Source: Corticium candelabrum | Taxonomy: Eukaryota > Porifera > Homoscleromorpha > Homosclerophorida > Plakinidae | Length of the DNA: 64,000 nt | Assembly: GCF_963422355.1 (NCBI RefSeq) | Contig: NC_085103.1 | Location: 3,641,954-3,705,953, forward strand | Reading direction: 5' to 3' | Shown: positions 11,996 to 24,721 of the stretch, piece after piece | Layout: every line of letters begins with the position of its first letter | How positions within the stretch are numbered: position 1 is the stretch's first letter | Position numbers and translations under genes: made by a program | The notes under the pieces: generated by a model | What the model saw: the letters and a program-made list of their open reading frames with translations, nothing else | Database searches by the model: none | Told to the model about the DNA's origin: nothing

Positions 11996-14900
11996 CTACT
12001 TCTTTTCGCCAAAAGGACAATAGTTGTCGCTCATTTCTTCCAGTCTGATCGCAATCTCGTGAAACGTAGGTCTGGAGGTCTCATCACACGCCCAACAGTC
12101 ACGCATTAGTTTGATGTAATCGCTGTGTTCGCCTTGTGGAACGCTTGGCCTAACGCCACCGAGAACGGCTGCTTTCAAGTCGAGGATAGATTGGAAATTG
12201 CGATCAACATACGGGAGTTCTCTCGACCAAATTTCCCACATCACAATACCAAAACTAAATATAAAATAGTAAATAGTAAAATAGAATTATCGTTTACATA
12301 TACATATATAACAATAGATATGTACAACAAACCACTCAGAAGTGCTACGCTATCCGCTTAGCGATTAGAAAGTATAGCGTGTCAAATAAATAGACACGAC
12401 ATTCTAGATAACAAATTACAGTTATGCTTACATGTCTTCTTCTTATTAGAAAAATTTAGCAAAAGCATGCCAACTACCTCTAAAACAAGTATTCGCGTTG
12501 CTTGCAAGATAAACCTTTTATTGAGAATCTGAAGCCAGTCAAGCAGAAAGCATAGAGGTCTGAAGATCACTTGTTCAATGACGCATTGTTTTCGGCCATG
12601 AAGTCAGAGCCAAAACTTCTAAGAACTTCCGAACATCCTTTGTAGTCATGCGTCTAGCTACAGCGATGACTGTCTCATCTTACTCTATTGAGAGCTTTCT
12701 AGCACTGGTAGCTAATACTCTAAAACACGTTCGAAGACTACGAATGTTTATAAGTCTCAAAGAATAATACAATAATGATATTTATTCAAAGGTCACTGCT
12801 AATAAAATCGACACAACCAACAAGATTCATGCAGACGATACGACAATATTGATGTAATAAGAAAACTGATTCTAATGCGATGGCTTTGTACTTTCTCTTA
12901 TTGTCTTCCAGATTTACAAACTATTTTGCAACTAAAATGCTGCAGAGAAATAATCGCAGCAAACACCTGAAAACACTACAAGTATTGATTGATTACAATG
13001 CAGCAAAAGTATTTCTAAATTGATATCTAAACAATAAATATAGAAACGATCTTACCTGTACACATCTGCTGCTGTTCCATATCCTTGTCCACTCAATATC
13101 TCTGGAGCACACCAACTTGGTGTTCCAACACCTGATGATAACTGATAATCTGCACCAAGAAGTGGAGCTGTCAGGTCGAGTGGTCCCGCTCCTCGTACTG
13201 CCTCTTGACTGATTCCTTCATCTTTCACCAATCGAGCCGATCCGAAGTCGGCCACCTTGACTACCCATTGTTGACTCACCAACAGATTGCTGCTCTTCAA
13301 GTCACGATGCACTCGAGGTGGACGTTGACTGTGCAGAAATCTCATTCCCTTGGCCGTGTCTACAGTGAACCTCAACTTTAGATTATCTTCCAAATCTATT
13401 CTCCTATTATTTAAAATACTAGTTAGTGATCCTCTCGCCATGTACTCTACTACAAGGAACGGACATCCATCGTCGTGATACCGACCTCCTCCTATGAACA
13501 GAACAATGTTTGAATGTCTGATGGCTCTCATCACTTCGATCTCTCTCTCGAACTCTAACTCGATACGATCGAGTTCCATATGTATTCCTTGCAGCTTCTT
13601 GACGGCTACCATCATTTCTCTATACTCTGCTTGGTACACTTCACCGTATCCACCAGGACAATCTTTATCAATTCGTTTTCGTAGTTTCAACTCTTTAGAG
13701 TCAATGTTGAAAACATTAGTCAGTTCCAATAGTTCGTGGTCTTTGTTCTTTATTATAACTTTGTGATCTTTTCTCGCTTTTCTAAATTTTGTCAGCAATA
13801 CAACAATTAATACAAAAAGTGCTACCCCTGATACAAAGCCCGAAGCGGCGATATAGAACGTGGCCACGGTGCACAATCCTTTATTGCTTTTAGTAAATCC
13901 AAACTGACACTCACATGTAGGAGAAGGACCCGGCAATGTGACATAACACGTACCGTATCCACAATAGTTATCCACACATCGACTGCAGTTGACTGGACTG
14001 CCAGAACCTTCGTGTTCAGTTGTGAGACCGTCTGGACACGGTAAACAAGGAGAATGGGAAGTTGAGGAAAACTGACCGACGGGGCAATTGTAACACATCT
14101 CAACTTTTAGATTCTTGCTTGTCATGCCCGCTGGACATGCAGGTTTGAAAATTGAAAAGCCGTTCCAGTCGTCTGGAACGTGATTTGTTACAGATTCCTG
14201 CTCTACGGGTAGTCCACCAAACGAGAGAAGAAGATCGTTCCACACAACGCTAAACACTCCAAATACGTTGAGGTGATACAATGGTTGAGCGCTCAACTCT
14301 AACCAACTGATTGTGTCCGGATCATAAATCCATACACCCTCCGTATCTTTGTCTGCTTCGCACTTGATCTCGAATATGAGTGTGTAACGATTAACCCGTA
14401 TTGCAAAATTGTTACTGCAACCTCCTGTGAGCAACATTTTGTTGCCAAATGCATGTGATTGATGAAAGCAACGATTTCCTGGACTTCTTCCTTTAGATTC
14501 CATATGTATCCAGCCTGCGTTGTGCACTAGGTTGTACGTCCATAATGTGTTTACACAACTGAAAGATATCTTAATATCTTCAGGCTGCGCTGAAAAAATT
14601 TTAGGCAAGTTCAGAACAGTATGTGATCCACCATACATATACAATATGTTATCAATGTTTACTAGCGACATGGCATAAGATGTGTTAGGTCCTAATCCAT
14701 GCATCATTTTCCATTGTGATCCATTCTGTTGCTCTGACAAGTTCAGTAAGTTTTCATCTAAAGTTGGAAGAGAAAAACTCCACAAATCATAAAGAAGTTC
14801 ACTTGAATCAAAATTTATTCCTCCATATATCACCATCGTCTGTAAGTCGATTGCTGTTGCAGCATGCAAAATTCTTGCAGGTGGCTTTTTTCCTCTTGGC

Positions 14901-16504
14901 AAGTACTTAATCCACAGTCTTGCTGTCACGTAATTATAGTAACCCCAAATATCGTTCAACTGTACGTCAGGGATGGACTTTACTAAATCGGTTCTCAGAT
15001 CTAAGGGCGGGAATCCGTCATGTACAACTAGAACTGAATCCAAGAGAACCGTTACTGTGGAGAACGGTGTGAACTTCAGCTTCGTCGTGCCACTTTTGCC
15101 AGGTAATTCTGCTGACCATTGCAACGTTGTCAAATCTAATCGATGAAGGCGATTATCAATGGTTTCTTGATAACTGTTCGAAAATTGTAGTCCACCATAC
15201 ATCAAGATTTCTTGCTGTTTTGCCATAAAACCACCAGTACTAAGAATTCGTGGCTTGACCGGACTCAACTCAGATGACGGCATTCTGTAAGTATTCAATA
15301 GAAGGCCATCAGATAATTTTATCCCCCACACGCTATTTGCCAACCCCAAGAGCGGTCTCCCCAAAATGATACCATAGTTTCCGACCTTGGTTATGACCAG
15401 GTTTCTATAAAGTAAACTAGGTAACACGTTCAGCTGGCATTTAAAAGAAAGCCATTTTTCATTAACCAAATCAAAAACTGCATAAGAATTTTTTGGACAG
15501 CAAAAATACATTAAGTGATTTGATCTATCAGAATTTGAGAAGTAGATTGCCCGTGTACGAGTAGCATAAGACATTTTATCGGTGAAACTATCCGTAGAAC
15601 TAAATAGTTTCTTCCACATGAAATTTGACAGCTGATATGACCACACTTCTCTCGCGTTCAATTTGCCAGAAAATCTTGTAAAATTGAGTCCATAAAAGTA
15701 ACCAATTGTCTTGCCAAAAGCAGAAATTATTGCAGGAAAAATAAGTTTCGGTGGACTTGAATCGAGAAGTTTCCATTCGTAAATGTTAGAAGAGTCGTCT
15801 TTGCATGTCAAGAGCCACAGATCGCTCAAACTACTGTCCACTCTTAAACTCCACGTCTGACCACTACTCTTAAATCCGCTATATACGATCATGGATTCTT
15901 TGCAACCGCACGAGCTGTTGTGCATGTGCACTACCGTAGAAACGTGTCTACATCGAGGAGTGACGTAATGTATCTTACTTTGAAAGTGAACGGTGGTGTA
16001 GATTTGTCTCCACTTTCTATTCTCTATTTCAAATATCCACGTCTCGTTGCTGCAATCTTGGTCTTTTGACTCCCGTAGAGATGAGACGCCGCCAAAAAGT
16101 AAAACTGACGTTCTACAAAGAGTTACGAGTGTGTGATAGATGATGCCTTTTGGTCCTGATTCCTCTTGAACGGCCTCCCACGAATTCGCACCAATGTCGT
16201 AAAGCCACGTTTTGTTGCTTCCTCGGCCATATATTAACATCATGTGTCTTGTCCCCCCGGCCTGCTTCGTGTCAACTATTTCACTGCTTGCTGGACACAT
16301 CATACCTCGTGGACTGTTGTTAGTCCAGCTAGAAAACACATGCCATTGATTGGCCAACGAGGTCTCCCAAGCAGATGTAAGGTTATGGCTCCGTGAAGAC
16401 GTGACGACGCCAGACCCATCAGTTGCATGCACCAATTGACGCTCGAGTAGCAAAACAAAACATACGAAACGCAAACATCTAGTAAGACAGTGCATTGCCA
16501 CCAT
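11996..16504 (-). CDS. Unit 3: Kelch-EGF-TM-TKL receptor kinase, type B
   Basis: Complete gene: large exon 13056-16504 (ATG at 16504) and last exon 11996-12254 (TAG). The intron is GTAAGA...TTTAG, phase 2, splitting a Ser codon inside DVYSFGIVMWEI. Predicted product 1235 aa. It has a signal peptide (residues about 4-25) and about nine Kelch-like hydrophobic-GG strands (VLLFGGVS, ILMYGGL, MVIYGGI, LYMYGGS, MLLTGGC, LLSFGGL). A Cys-rich CPAGMTSKN segment and an EGF-like CVDNYCGYGTC module precede the TM helix at about 882-905, which is followed by basic stop-transfer residues. The kinase has a CPGGYGEVY loop with the first canonical Gly missing, VAVK Lys 969, HRDLKSSN Asp 1068, DFG Asp 1086 and APE Glu 1135. 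The DFG-to-APE stretch of about 49 residues is long for a kinase. TKL group, probably Ser/Thr-specific; ligand unknown. Confidence 0.9.
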
Positions 16505-18042
16505 AGAGAACGACCAAATTCTCTCACTTCATCAAAATGTGAACGAGAACTGGCGAGATTTGAGCTTTAATTAAAGATATAGATAGAAGATAAACACGGC
16601 TATATATCTTCAAGTTTTACGTAACATTAATGGCTTTGCGCAATTTCTCATTTCACTTGCTAGATCCCAATAGTATAGTGTTGATACCACACACAAATCA
16701 CTAAATCATATTATACGCCGACACATTTCTATTGCTACATTGCATGCATTCCATGTTTGCTGTATTGTGCTTTGTCTATCACAGGGTGCGGTAGCGCAGT
16801 ACCCTGTATATAGAGATTGCCCACGTTAGAGCGTTGTGAGGCGCGGTCGTCTTTTTGCACGCTTATAAAACATAGTAAATAAAGACTAAAATTTCTCAAA
16901 ATCAACGAAATGAAATGTTCGTACGTCGTGTACTATATCCAATTTTTGTTTTGATCACGAATCATCTAACAACCTAGAAAACAGCTAGCCTCGGAGGCCC
17001 ATGAGTCAATTTTGTTCTTCTTTCTTCTCCTCCACGGATATCTCTTTTCGTACGTTAGGCACGGCTGTGAAACTTGAGAAAACGCTTTAGAATTATTACC
17101 TGAACTCTATTCTTTTGGTGACTAGAGAAACCGAAATCAAATGTTAATTAAAAATGGTGTTTCTTTCAGGCAGATTTTGATCCAACGACCGTCATCAACG
17201 CTATAGCACAGTTTGAGCCAATCACGAAGTAGCATTTGCGATTGCTTGTCCATAGCAACCAGAGACAATGGGCGAAGAGCTAATCGGATAGGCCAAACGC
17301 GTTTATGAAAGAGTTTATCACCAAACTGTGTAATTCGATCATGTTTGCCATTGTCTAGTCTGAAATTGTTTGCGATCCGAGCAAAATTGACAAAGAATTA
17401 CGTACACATAGCAATTTATACGGGAAATCATCATTTGCAAAGCATATCCCGTATGTGATAATCTTGGGCTTTGACTACTAAGCCAAGTTCTATTCCAAAT
17501 GCCGTTGCATATTCAATTATACACGCACAGAAGAAAGAACAATGCAATGGCACTAAAAATTAAGATCCATATTCGTGCAACGTGCTCTGGGATACCATGG
17601 TACCGTATCTACCCGTAGACCGCTAGACCACTTTAGTAAACTACCTCTGAATCATGTCTAACGAAAGCTGTTACATATAAACAGGTTTAATTAACGCTAA
17701 TGAAACCGCGCTAAATCCGAGACATGCTTATAAAGGGGGTATAGACCCTAATAAGGACATGTACACCCATATGGCGCGCATTTGCGCTCCTAAAAACTTA
17801 CCAAACTAGAATTTTTAAAAATTTCTCTGAAAGAATAAATAGATGTAGAGATTGTATAAAAAGTAACAGAAACAAGATCTATAAATCAAGATAATATGAA
17901 CCAACGCCAGACACCATTAGTGAACCCTTCCAACTCCCACATTCTCTACATTTCACATTTTGGGGGTTGGAAGGATTAACGAAGTCATAGAATGAGAGGA
18001 ACAGCGTTGTTCTCGACGTACATTGGAGTTGTCTAAGGGCAA
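16505..18042. other. 5' flank of unit 3 (B-type upstream region)
   Basis: Nearly identical to 35243-36779 upstream of unit 6 and similar to 42148-43461 upstream of unit 7. Conservation over more than 1 kb suggests the promoter and 5' UTR of the B genes lie here. It ends in one arm and part of the second arm of the MITE that is intact at 43462-43742. No credible ORF apart from the adjoining retroelement fragment. Confidence 0.5.
17806..17987. repeat. Truncated palindromic MITE
   Basis: The left arm starts at CTAGAATTTTTAAAAA and is followed by the loop and only the first ~25 nt of the right arm (GGGGTTGGAAGGATT). The sequence then changes to that leading into the retroelement fragment. The intact element is at 43462-43742 and a copy truncated identically is at 36543-36725. 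Confidence 0.7.
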
Positions 18043-18624
18043 TCAGTGGAAGATGACGTCACATAAGACATCGTGCCGCCTAATCCGAAGAGGACAACAG
18101 CCAAAAGCATGGTCACCAAATATGTCCAGTTCATGACCGCACACACAACGGACTGAGTGTGGGGGTGCTGGAAAAACCGGAATTCCCAAACGCAAACGCA
18201 GAGAAGTCACAAATTCACGCGGAGACATGGCCAGGCCTAGACTTGAGTTGGGGATTGCCCTCAACCAAGCTCCCGCATGAGGATATGCGACAGCACTGAA
18301 ACGTGACTGTTCTCGCAGACTAACAAGGCTGACTTTAACGCTGGATCTCAAAGCATTATGCAGAGCCTTCTGGAAGGAAAGTTGTGTAGAAGAAACAGAG
18401 GACGAGACAGAACTAGTGGGTGCTAAAAGACTTGCAAGATGTTGCCGGCATTGCACTTCACCAGGCAAAAACGAAGAATGCCGAGTCCAATCGTTTCCTT
18501 CGTGTACCGGCATGAACGCTGAGTCGTTAAGAAGACGGAGAGACAACTGCCGACAAGATTTGCAGCTGCCAACGAAAGCTGCAGAGGAAGATAGAGAGGC
18601 CTCACGAAGACCTAGACCACCCAA
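18043..18624 (-). mobile_element. Retrotransposon C-terminal fragment (RT-associated)
   Basis: An open frame of 193 codons without an ATG at its 5' end; it begins at a junction right after a stop codon. The protein opens with GGLGLREASLSSSAAF and closes with CVCGHELDIFGDHAFGC...RRHDVLCDVIF. Both ends resemble the region downstream of the reverse transcriptase in many invertebrate retroelements (GGLGLR motif, then a Cys/His cluster with GDHA and RRH). No RT catalytic motif is present, so it is a fragment. A second copy at 36780-37361 is almost identical, which fits block duplication rather than independent insertion. Confidence 0.65.
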
Positions 18625-18901
18625 ACGATTTGTTTAGATATATGTTGAAGTGACCGAAACATATTCAAATATACGTTTGAGATAACCATAGTCAAATTTG
18701 ATCTGACATTACACCAACTTGGTGTGACGATGAATAAGCAAGCGTTGACATTAATATCGATAGAATCAGCTGCAGCAGTTCTGACGCAGTCTATTGCTTA
18801 TTATCTAGACTAAATGCAGAACAGCATCGTATTCTAGTCTTCAGCAAACAATTAACACTATTAATTAATTAAACGCCAGCAAGCAAACGATAACGTGTAA
18901 A

Positions 18902-21900
18902 CTACTTCTTTTCGCCAAAAGGACAATAGTTGTCGCTCATTTCTTCCAGTCTGATCGCAATCTCGTGAAACGTAGGTCTGGAGGTCTCATCACACGACCA
19001 ACAGTCACGCATTAGTTCGACGTAGTCGCTGTGTTCGTCTTGTAGAACGCTTGGCCCAACGCCACCGAGAACGGCTGCTTTCAAGTCGAGGATAGATTGG
19101 TAACTGCGATCAACATACGGGAGTTCTCTCCTTCAAATTTCCCACATCACAATACCAAAACTAAATATAAAATAGTAAATAGTAAAATAGAATTATCGTT
19201 TACATATACATATATAACAATAGATATGTACAACAAACCACTCAGAAGTGTTACGCTCTCCGCTCAGCGATTAGGAAGTATAGCGTGTCAAATACAAATA
19301 GACACGACCTTCTAGATAACAAATTACAGTTATGCTTACATGTCTTTTCCTATTAGAAAAAGTTAGCAAAAGCATGCCAACTACCTCTAAAACAAGTATT
19401 CGCGTTGCTTGAAAGACAAACCTTTTATTGAGAATCTGAAGCCAGTCAAGCCGAAAGCTTAGAGGTCTTAATAAAGATCACTTGCTCAATGACGCAATTT
19501 TGTCGGCCATAAACTTATTTGTCAGAGCCAAAACGTGTAAGACTTTCCGAAAATTCTTTTTACTCATGCGTCCAGCTACGCGATGACTGTCTCATCTTAC
19601 TCTACTGAGACCTTTCCAGCACTGGAAGCAAATGCTCTAAAACGTGTTCGAAGACTACGAACGTCTATAGGTCTCAAAGAATAAAACAGTAATGATATAT
19701 ATTCAAAGGTCACTGCTAATAAAATCGATACAACCAACAAGATTCATGCAGACGATACGACAATATTGACGTAATAAGAAAAACTGATTCTAATGCGATG
19801 GCTTTGTTTTTTCTGTTATTGTCTTCCAGATTTACAAACTATTTTCTAACTAAAATGTGGCAAAGAAATAATCGCTGTAAACTTCTGAAAACACTACAAG
19901 TATTGATTGATTACAATGGATCAAAAATATTTCTAAATTAATATCTAAACAATTAATATAGAAACAATCTTACCTGTAAACATCTGCTGATGTTCCATAT
20001 CCTTATAACTCAATATCTCTGGAGCACACCAACTCGGTGTTCCAACACATGATGATAACTGATAATCTGCACCAAAAAGTAGAGCTGTGAGGTTGAGTGG
20101 TCCCGCTCCTCGTACTGCCTCTTGACTGATTCCTTCATCTTTCATCAATCGAGCCGATCCGAAGTCGGCCACCTTGACTATCCATTGTTGACTTACCAAC
20201 AGATTGCTGCTCTTCAAGTCACGATGCACTCGAGGTGGACGTTGACTGTGCAGAAATCTTATTCCCTTGGCCACGTCTACTGTAAACCTCGACTTTAGAT
20301 TATCTTCCAAATCTATTTTTCTATTTTTAAAATATTAGTTAGTGATCCTCTCGCCATGTACTCTACTACAACGAACGGACATCCATCGTCGTGATACCGA
20401 CCTCCTCCTATGAACAGAACAATGTTTGGATGTCTGATGGCTCTCATCACTTCGATCTCTCTCTCTCTCTCTCGAACTCTAACTCGATACGATCGAGTTC
20501 CATATGTATTCCTTGCAGCTTCTTGACGGCTACCATCATTTCTCTATACTCTGCTTGGTACACTTCACCGTATCCACCAGGACAATCTTTATCAATTCGT
20601 TTTCGTAGTTTCAACTCTTTAGAGTCAATGTTGAAAACATTAGTCAGTTCCATCAGTTCGTGGTCTTTGTTCTTTATTATAACTTTGTGATCTTTTCTCG
20701 CTTTTCTAAATTTCGTCAGCAATACAACAATCAGTATGATAAGTGCTATCCTTGATACAAAACCCGAAGCGGCGATATAGAACGTAGTCACGGTGCACAA
20801 TCCTTTATTGTTTTTAGTAAATCCAAACTGACACTCACATGTAGAAGAAGGACCCGGCAATGTGACATAACACGTACCGTATCCACAATAGTTATCCACA
20901 CATCGACTGCAGTTGGCTAAACTGCTAGAACCTTCGTGTTCTGTTGTGAGACCGTCTGGACACGATAAGCAAGGAGAATTCAAAGCAGAAGACACCTGAC
21001 CGACAGAGCAATTGTAACACATTTCATGTTGAAGAGTTTTGCTTGTCATACCTGCCGGACATGCAGGTTAAAAGTAGAAGAAGTCATTCCGATCGCCATG
21101 AATCTGACGTATTGTAAATGACTTCATCGGAATTCCACCGAAAGACAGTAAAAGATTGTTCCACAAAACGGTAAAAAATAGCTTGATGTGAGGTTGAGCG
21201 GTCAACTGTAACCAAGTGATAGTGATTGAGTCGTAAATCCATATATTTGATGTTTCTCTGTCTTCTTCACAAATAATCTCAAAGAGCGTGTTGGGGTTGA
21301 GCATTATAACAAACTCATTGCTGCAACTTCCTGTTAACAACATTTTGTTGCCGAAAGCATGTGACTGATGAAAGCAACGATTTCCTGAACTTTTTCCTTT
21401 GTAACGAATTTGCACCCATCCGGTGTGGTTTGAGTGGTTGTGTGTCCATAATGTGTTTAGACATCTGGGAAACACTTCCTTATAATGAATCCTTAACTTA
21501 ATAAAAGAATAAAAATTAGTGATAGCGAAAATTGTATCTGCTCCACCATACATATACAAACGTTACCAATATTTATAATGACATGGCATACGATACGTTA
21601 GATCCTAATTGATCTAATCTTTTCCACTGAGATCCATTCTGTTGATCTGCTAAGTCTATTGAATTGTCATCTAGATGTGGAAGAGTGAAAGTTCAGAAAT
21701 CATTTAGAAATTTTGTAGCCAAACCATAACATGTTATTCCTCCATATATCACCATTGTGCATCAATTGCCGGAGCAGCGTGGAAAATTCTTCCAGAAGGT
21801 TTCTTTCATTAGTCGAATACTTTATCTACAATCTTGCGGTCAGTTGGTTATAATAGCCCTAAACGTTGTTTAGCTTTGCAAACTTATAAAGTGAGCTATT

Positions 21901-23467
21901 GAGCGGAAACGTCAATGTGTGGTCCAACCCACCATATACGACCAAAACAGAGTCGAAAAGAAACGTGGCAGCAGAAAATGCTGCGAAAGACAGTTTTGTC
22001 GTGCCACTGCTGCCAAGCATCTCTGTTGACCATTGCAACGTTTTCAAATCTAATCGATAAAGATGATCATCACGCTTACTAAGTTGAAGTAGATAGCTCA
22101 TTTCGACTACTTTTACTCCACCATACAGCAATACTTCTTGCTGTTTTTGCATGAAACCGCCCGCGCTAATAATTCTTGGCATGACCGGACTCAACTTCGG
22201 CAACGGCAATTTTTCAGTGCTCCATCGATGGTCATTATCAGGCAACATCAACAACCACATCTAATCTGGACTACCCGTCTCTATCAAGTGTCTACCGAAA
22301 ATGATACCATAATTTCCAACTTTGGTCGTGGTAATTTCTCTGTCTGCTATCATTGATAGACCTAACTTTGGATCTCTAATATGAGACCACTCTTTGCTGG
22401 CCAGATCAAAAGCAATAAGAGGATCTATATCATCATTACGACAACACAAAACCAAAAAATGATAAAAAATTTCTTAGAATTTGAAAGGTAGATTGCCAGT
22501 GGAGGATTTCGTAATTCTTCGCTATAATTGGTGTGTCTCTTCCACGTGCCAGTTGACACCCGATATGACCACACTTCTCTTGCCTGCGATCTTACAAGAG
22601 GGTTTGTATCATACTTTCCATAAGCGTAAACGACAGTGTTGCCAAACGCTGAAATGATTGCTGGAGACATGAGTTTCGGTGGATTCTTATCTAGAAGTAT
22701 CCACTCATAAACAAGAGAAACGTCGTCTTTGCACTTCAATAACCAAAAAGCGTTATGATGTTTGTTCGACCTTAACTTACATTTTTTACGACTATTAGAA
22801 AATCCGCTATATATAATCATAGATTCTTTGCAGGTGCACAAACTGTTGGGCAAACGCACTACCGTAGCAACGTCTTTGCATCGAGGAGAGACGTAGCCGC
22901 TCTTGTTGTGAGAATGAATGATGGTGTCGAGTCTCCTCCACGTTTTATCCTTCATTCTAAATATCCACGTCTCGTTATCGCACTTTCTGTTTTGTGACGC
23001 CAGTAAAGGTGAAAGGCCGCCGAAAAGTAAAACCGACGATCTACAAAGAGATACGAGTGTGTGATGGATGATACCTTTCGGGCCCGATTGCTCTCCAACG
23101 GTTTCCCACGAATTCATTTGTGCGTCGTAAAGCCACGTTCTGTACTCAGAGTTACTGCTGCTTTCCCTCTATGCATTAGCGTCATCTCTCTCGTCGTTCC
23201 GTCCAGCTTTCTAGTAAATATTTCAGTAGCCACTTCATATTTCATGACTCGTGGAGTGTTTGTACTCCAACTAGAGAACACATGCCATTGATTCGCTAGC
23301 GACGTCTTCCATGCAGAAGTAAGGTTGTAGTGTTGGGAAGAGTTGACAACCTCATCTCCATCCGCCGTCTGCACCAATAAGCGCTCAAGCAGCAGAACGA
23401 AAAACATTAAACAAATACTTGCAGCGACTAGACTTGTCGTCGTCATCGAGTACGAACACATCTCCAT
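18902..23467 (-). pseudogene. Unit 4: type A (A1) Kelch-TKL receptor kinase pseudogene
   Basis: Closest to unit 1 in ectodomain and 5' flank. Last exon 18902-19160, large exon 19974-23467 (ATG at 23467). TGA replaces the Trp codon in MWEIW at 19133-19135. A small deletion near 20005 destroys the end of the large exon. One nt is lost near 20330. An 8-nt expansion of a CT run near 20455-20473 shifts the kinase frame. Further frameshifts break the Kelch region (near 21560-21860, 22260, 22440 and 23115-23170). The signal peptide, the Cys-rich/EGF/TM block (about 20690-21049) and parts of the kinase remain readable. Expression as RNA is possible but no receptor can be made. Confidence 0.85.
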
Positions 23468-24721
23468 GAAGACTAAAAGTTGCAAATTTAACTAGCAACA
23501 CTAATTATAAGTGTCTATAGATAAATGCTGTTATAGATATAGCTAAGCTTTTGCTATAGTTGTTATAGTTCTGCGTAATATCGCTTGTCAATTAACCGTT
23601 TACCAACAAGACTAGTTGAATGTGCTCTTACTTCAGAGGACCGTCTGAAACGTTTGCAACGTATTTTCATTAAAGCATAACTCCTTTCGAATGAAAGAAG
23701 AGTGTTTGGCTGACTTTCAAATGGAAACCGCCTGCACAAACGAAAATATTACACAATCGCTATTATTTTCGTTGTGTTTTATCGGTACACTATAGATTGT
23801 GTACCGTGATTGCAGTACATGATCTGATCATCGAGCGAATAGAAAAGCATTCGTTGCAGTGACAAACGGGGAGTTCTCTATACGCAGCTGACTTCGGGTG
23901 CCCCTGTACTCATGCACGTACTTTTTGCAAAATGAGCAATGTGCCTAGGATTCAGGTCCTAGAAACCATCGTCGTTACAGACAAGGACGTAGAGCAGTCA
24001 GTTAGTTTGTAGCTCAACACAGTTTTATCAACTCGATCCGACTATGTAGGCAGAATCAGTTTGAAATACTCTTGTACTTCTTAGATTAGAAACAAGCAGA
24101 CACAACTAGGATGAGCTTCTACGAAATAGTCGGCACTAGCTTCGACACTAAAAGTCCTTAGTCCTTCCTTTGCTTTCGGTGGTCCTTCCACACAAGGATA
24201 GCAACGGGGCTGTATTACGTGATGTTGTCATACGGAGACAACGGAGACAACATCACATGATACAGCCCCGCTGCTATCCTCGCGTGGAAGGACCACCGAA
24301 AGCAAATGAAGAACTAGTGTTAATTAATAAGGCTAAGTCGGCACAGTAAAGAAAATACGTTGGTCTGGTACCTTGTTGCTTCGAAAAAGCAGTAAAACAA
24401 TCATAAATCACACACTTCTGCCATCTTTAGTGTAATAACCGTAATTAATGTGCTCGGATGCCCAGACTGGCAGTCCTCTGTGTTCGGGCGCTCGATATCC
24501 GGTGCTCGATATGCCCAAACTGTAGACAAGTACTAAGTACCTAAGTACTGTATGGAAAGTTTAGAAGAACACAAACACCATTTGTTAAGTTGTGTGACGT
24601 AACTGACGGCTGGAACTTCAATTTCGATATTATTAGCTGCTAGTCACCTAGAGGTCATAAAATTGCCATCAATCTAATTAACTAGTACACAAACAAAACC
24701 ATTTTAACGTAAACAAGAGTA
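23468..24721. other. 5' flank of unit 4
   Basis: Nearly identical to the unit 1 flank (5165-6535), including the hairpin element. No gene seen. Confidence 0.5.
24164..24311. repeat. Long inverted repeat, second copy of the 5867-6014 element
   Basis: The same arms and loop as at 5867-6014 with a few substitutions. It sits at the same offset from its gene, so it was copied with the block. Confidence 0.75.
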
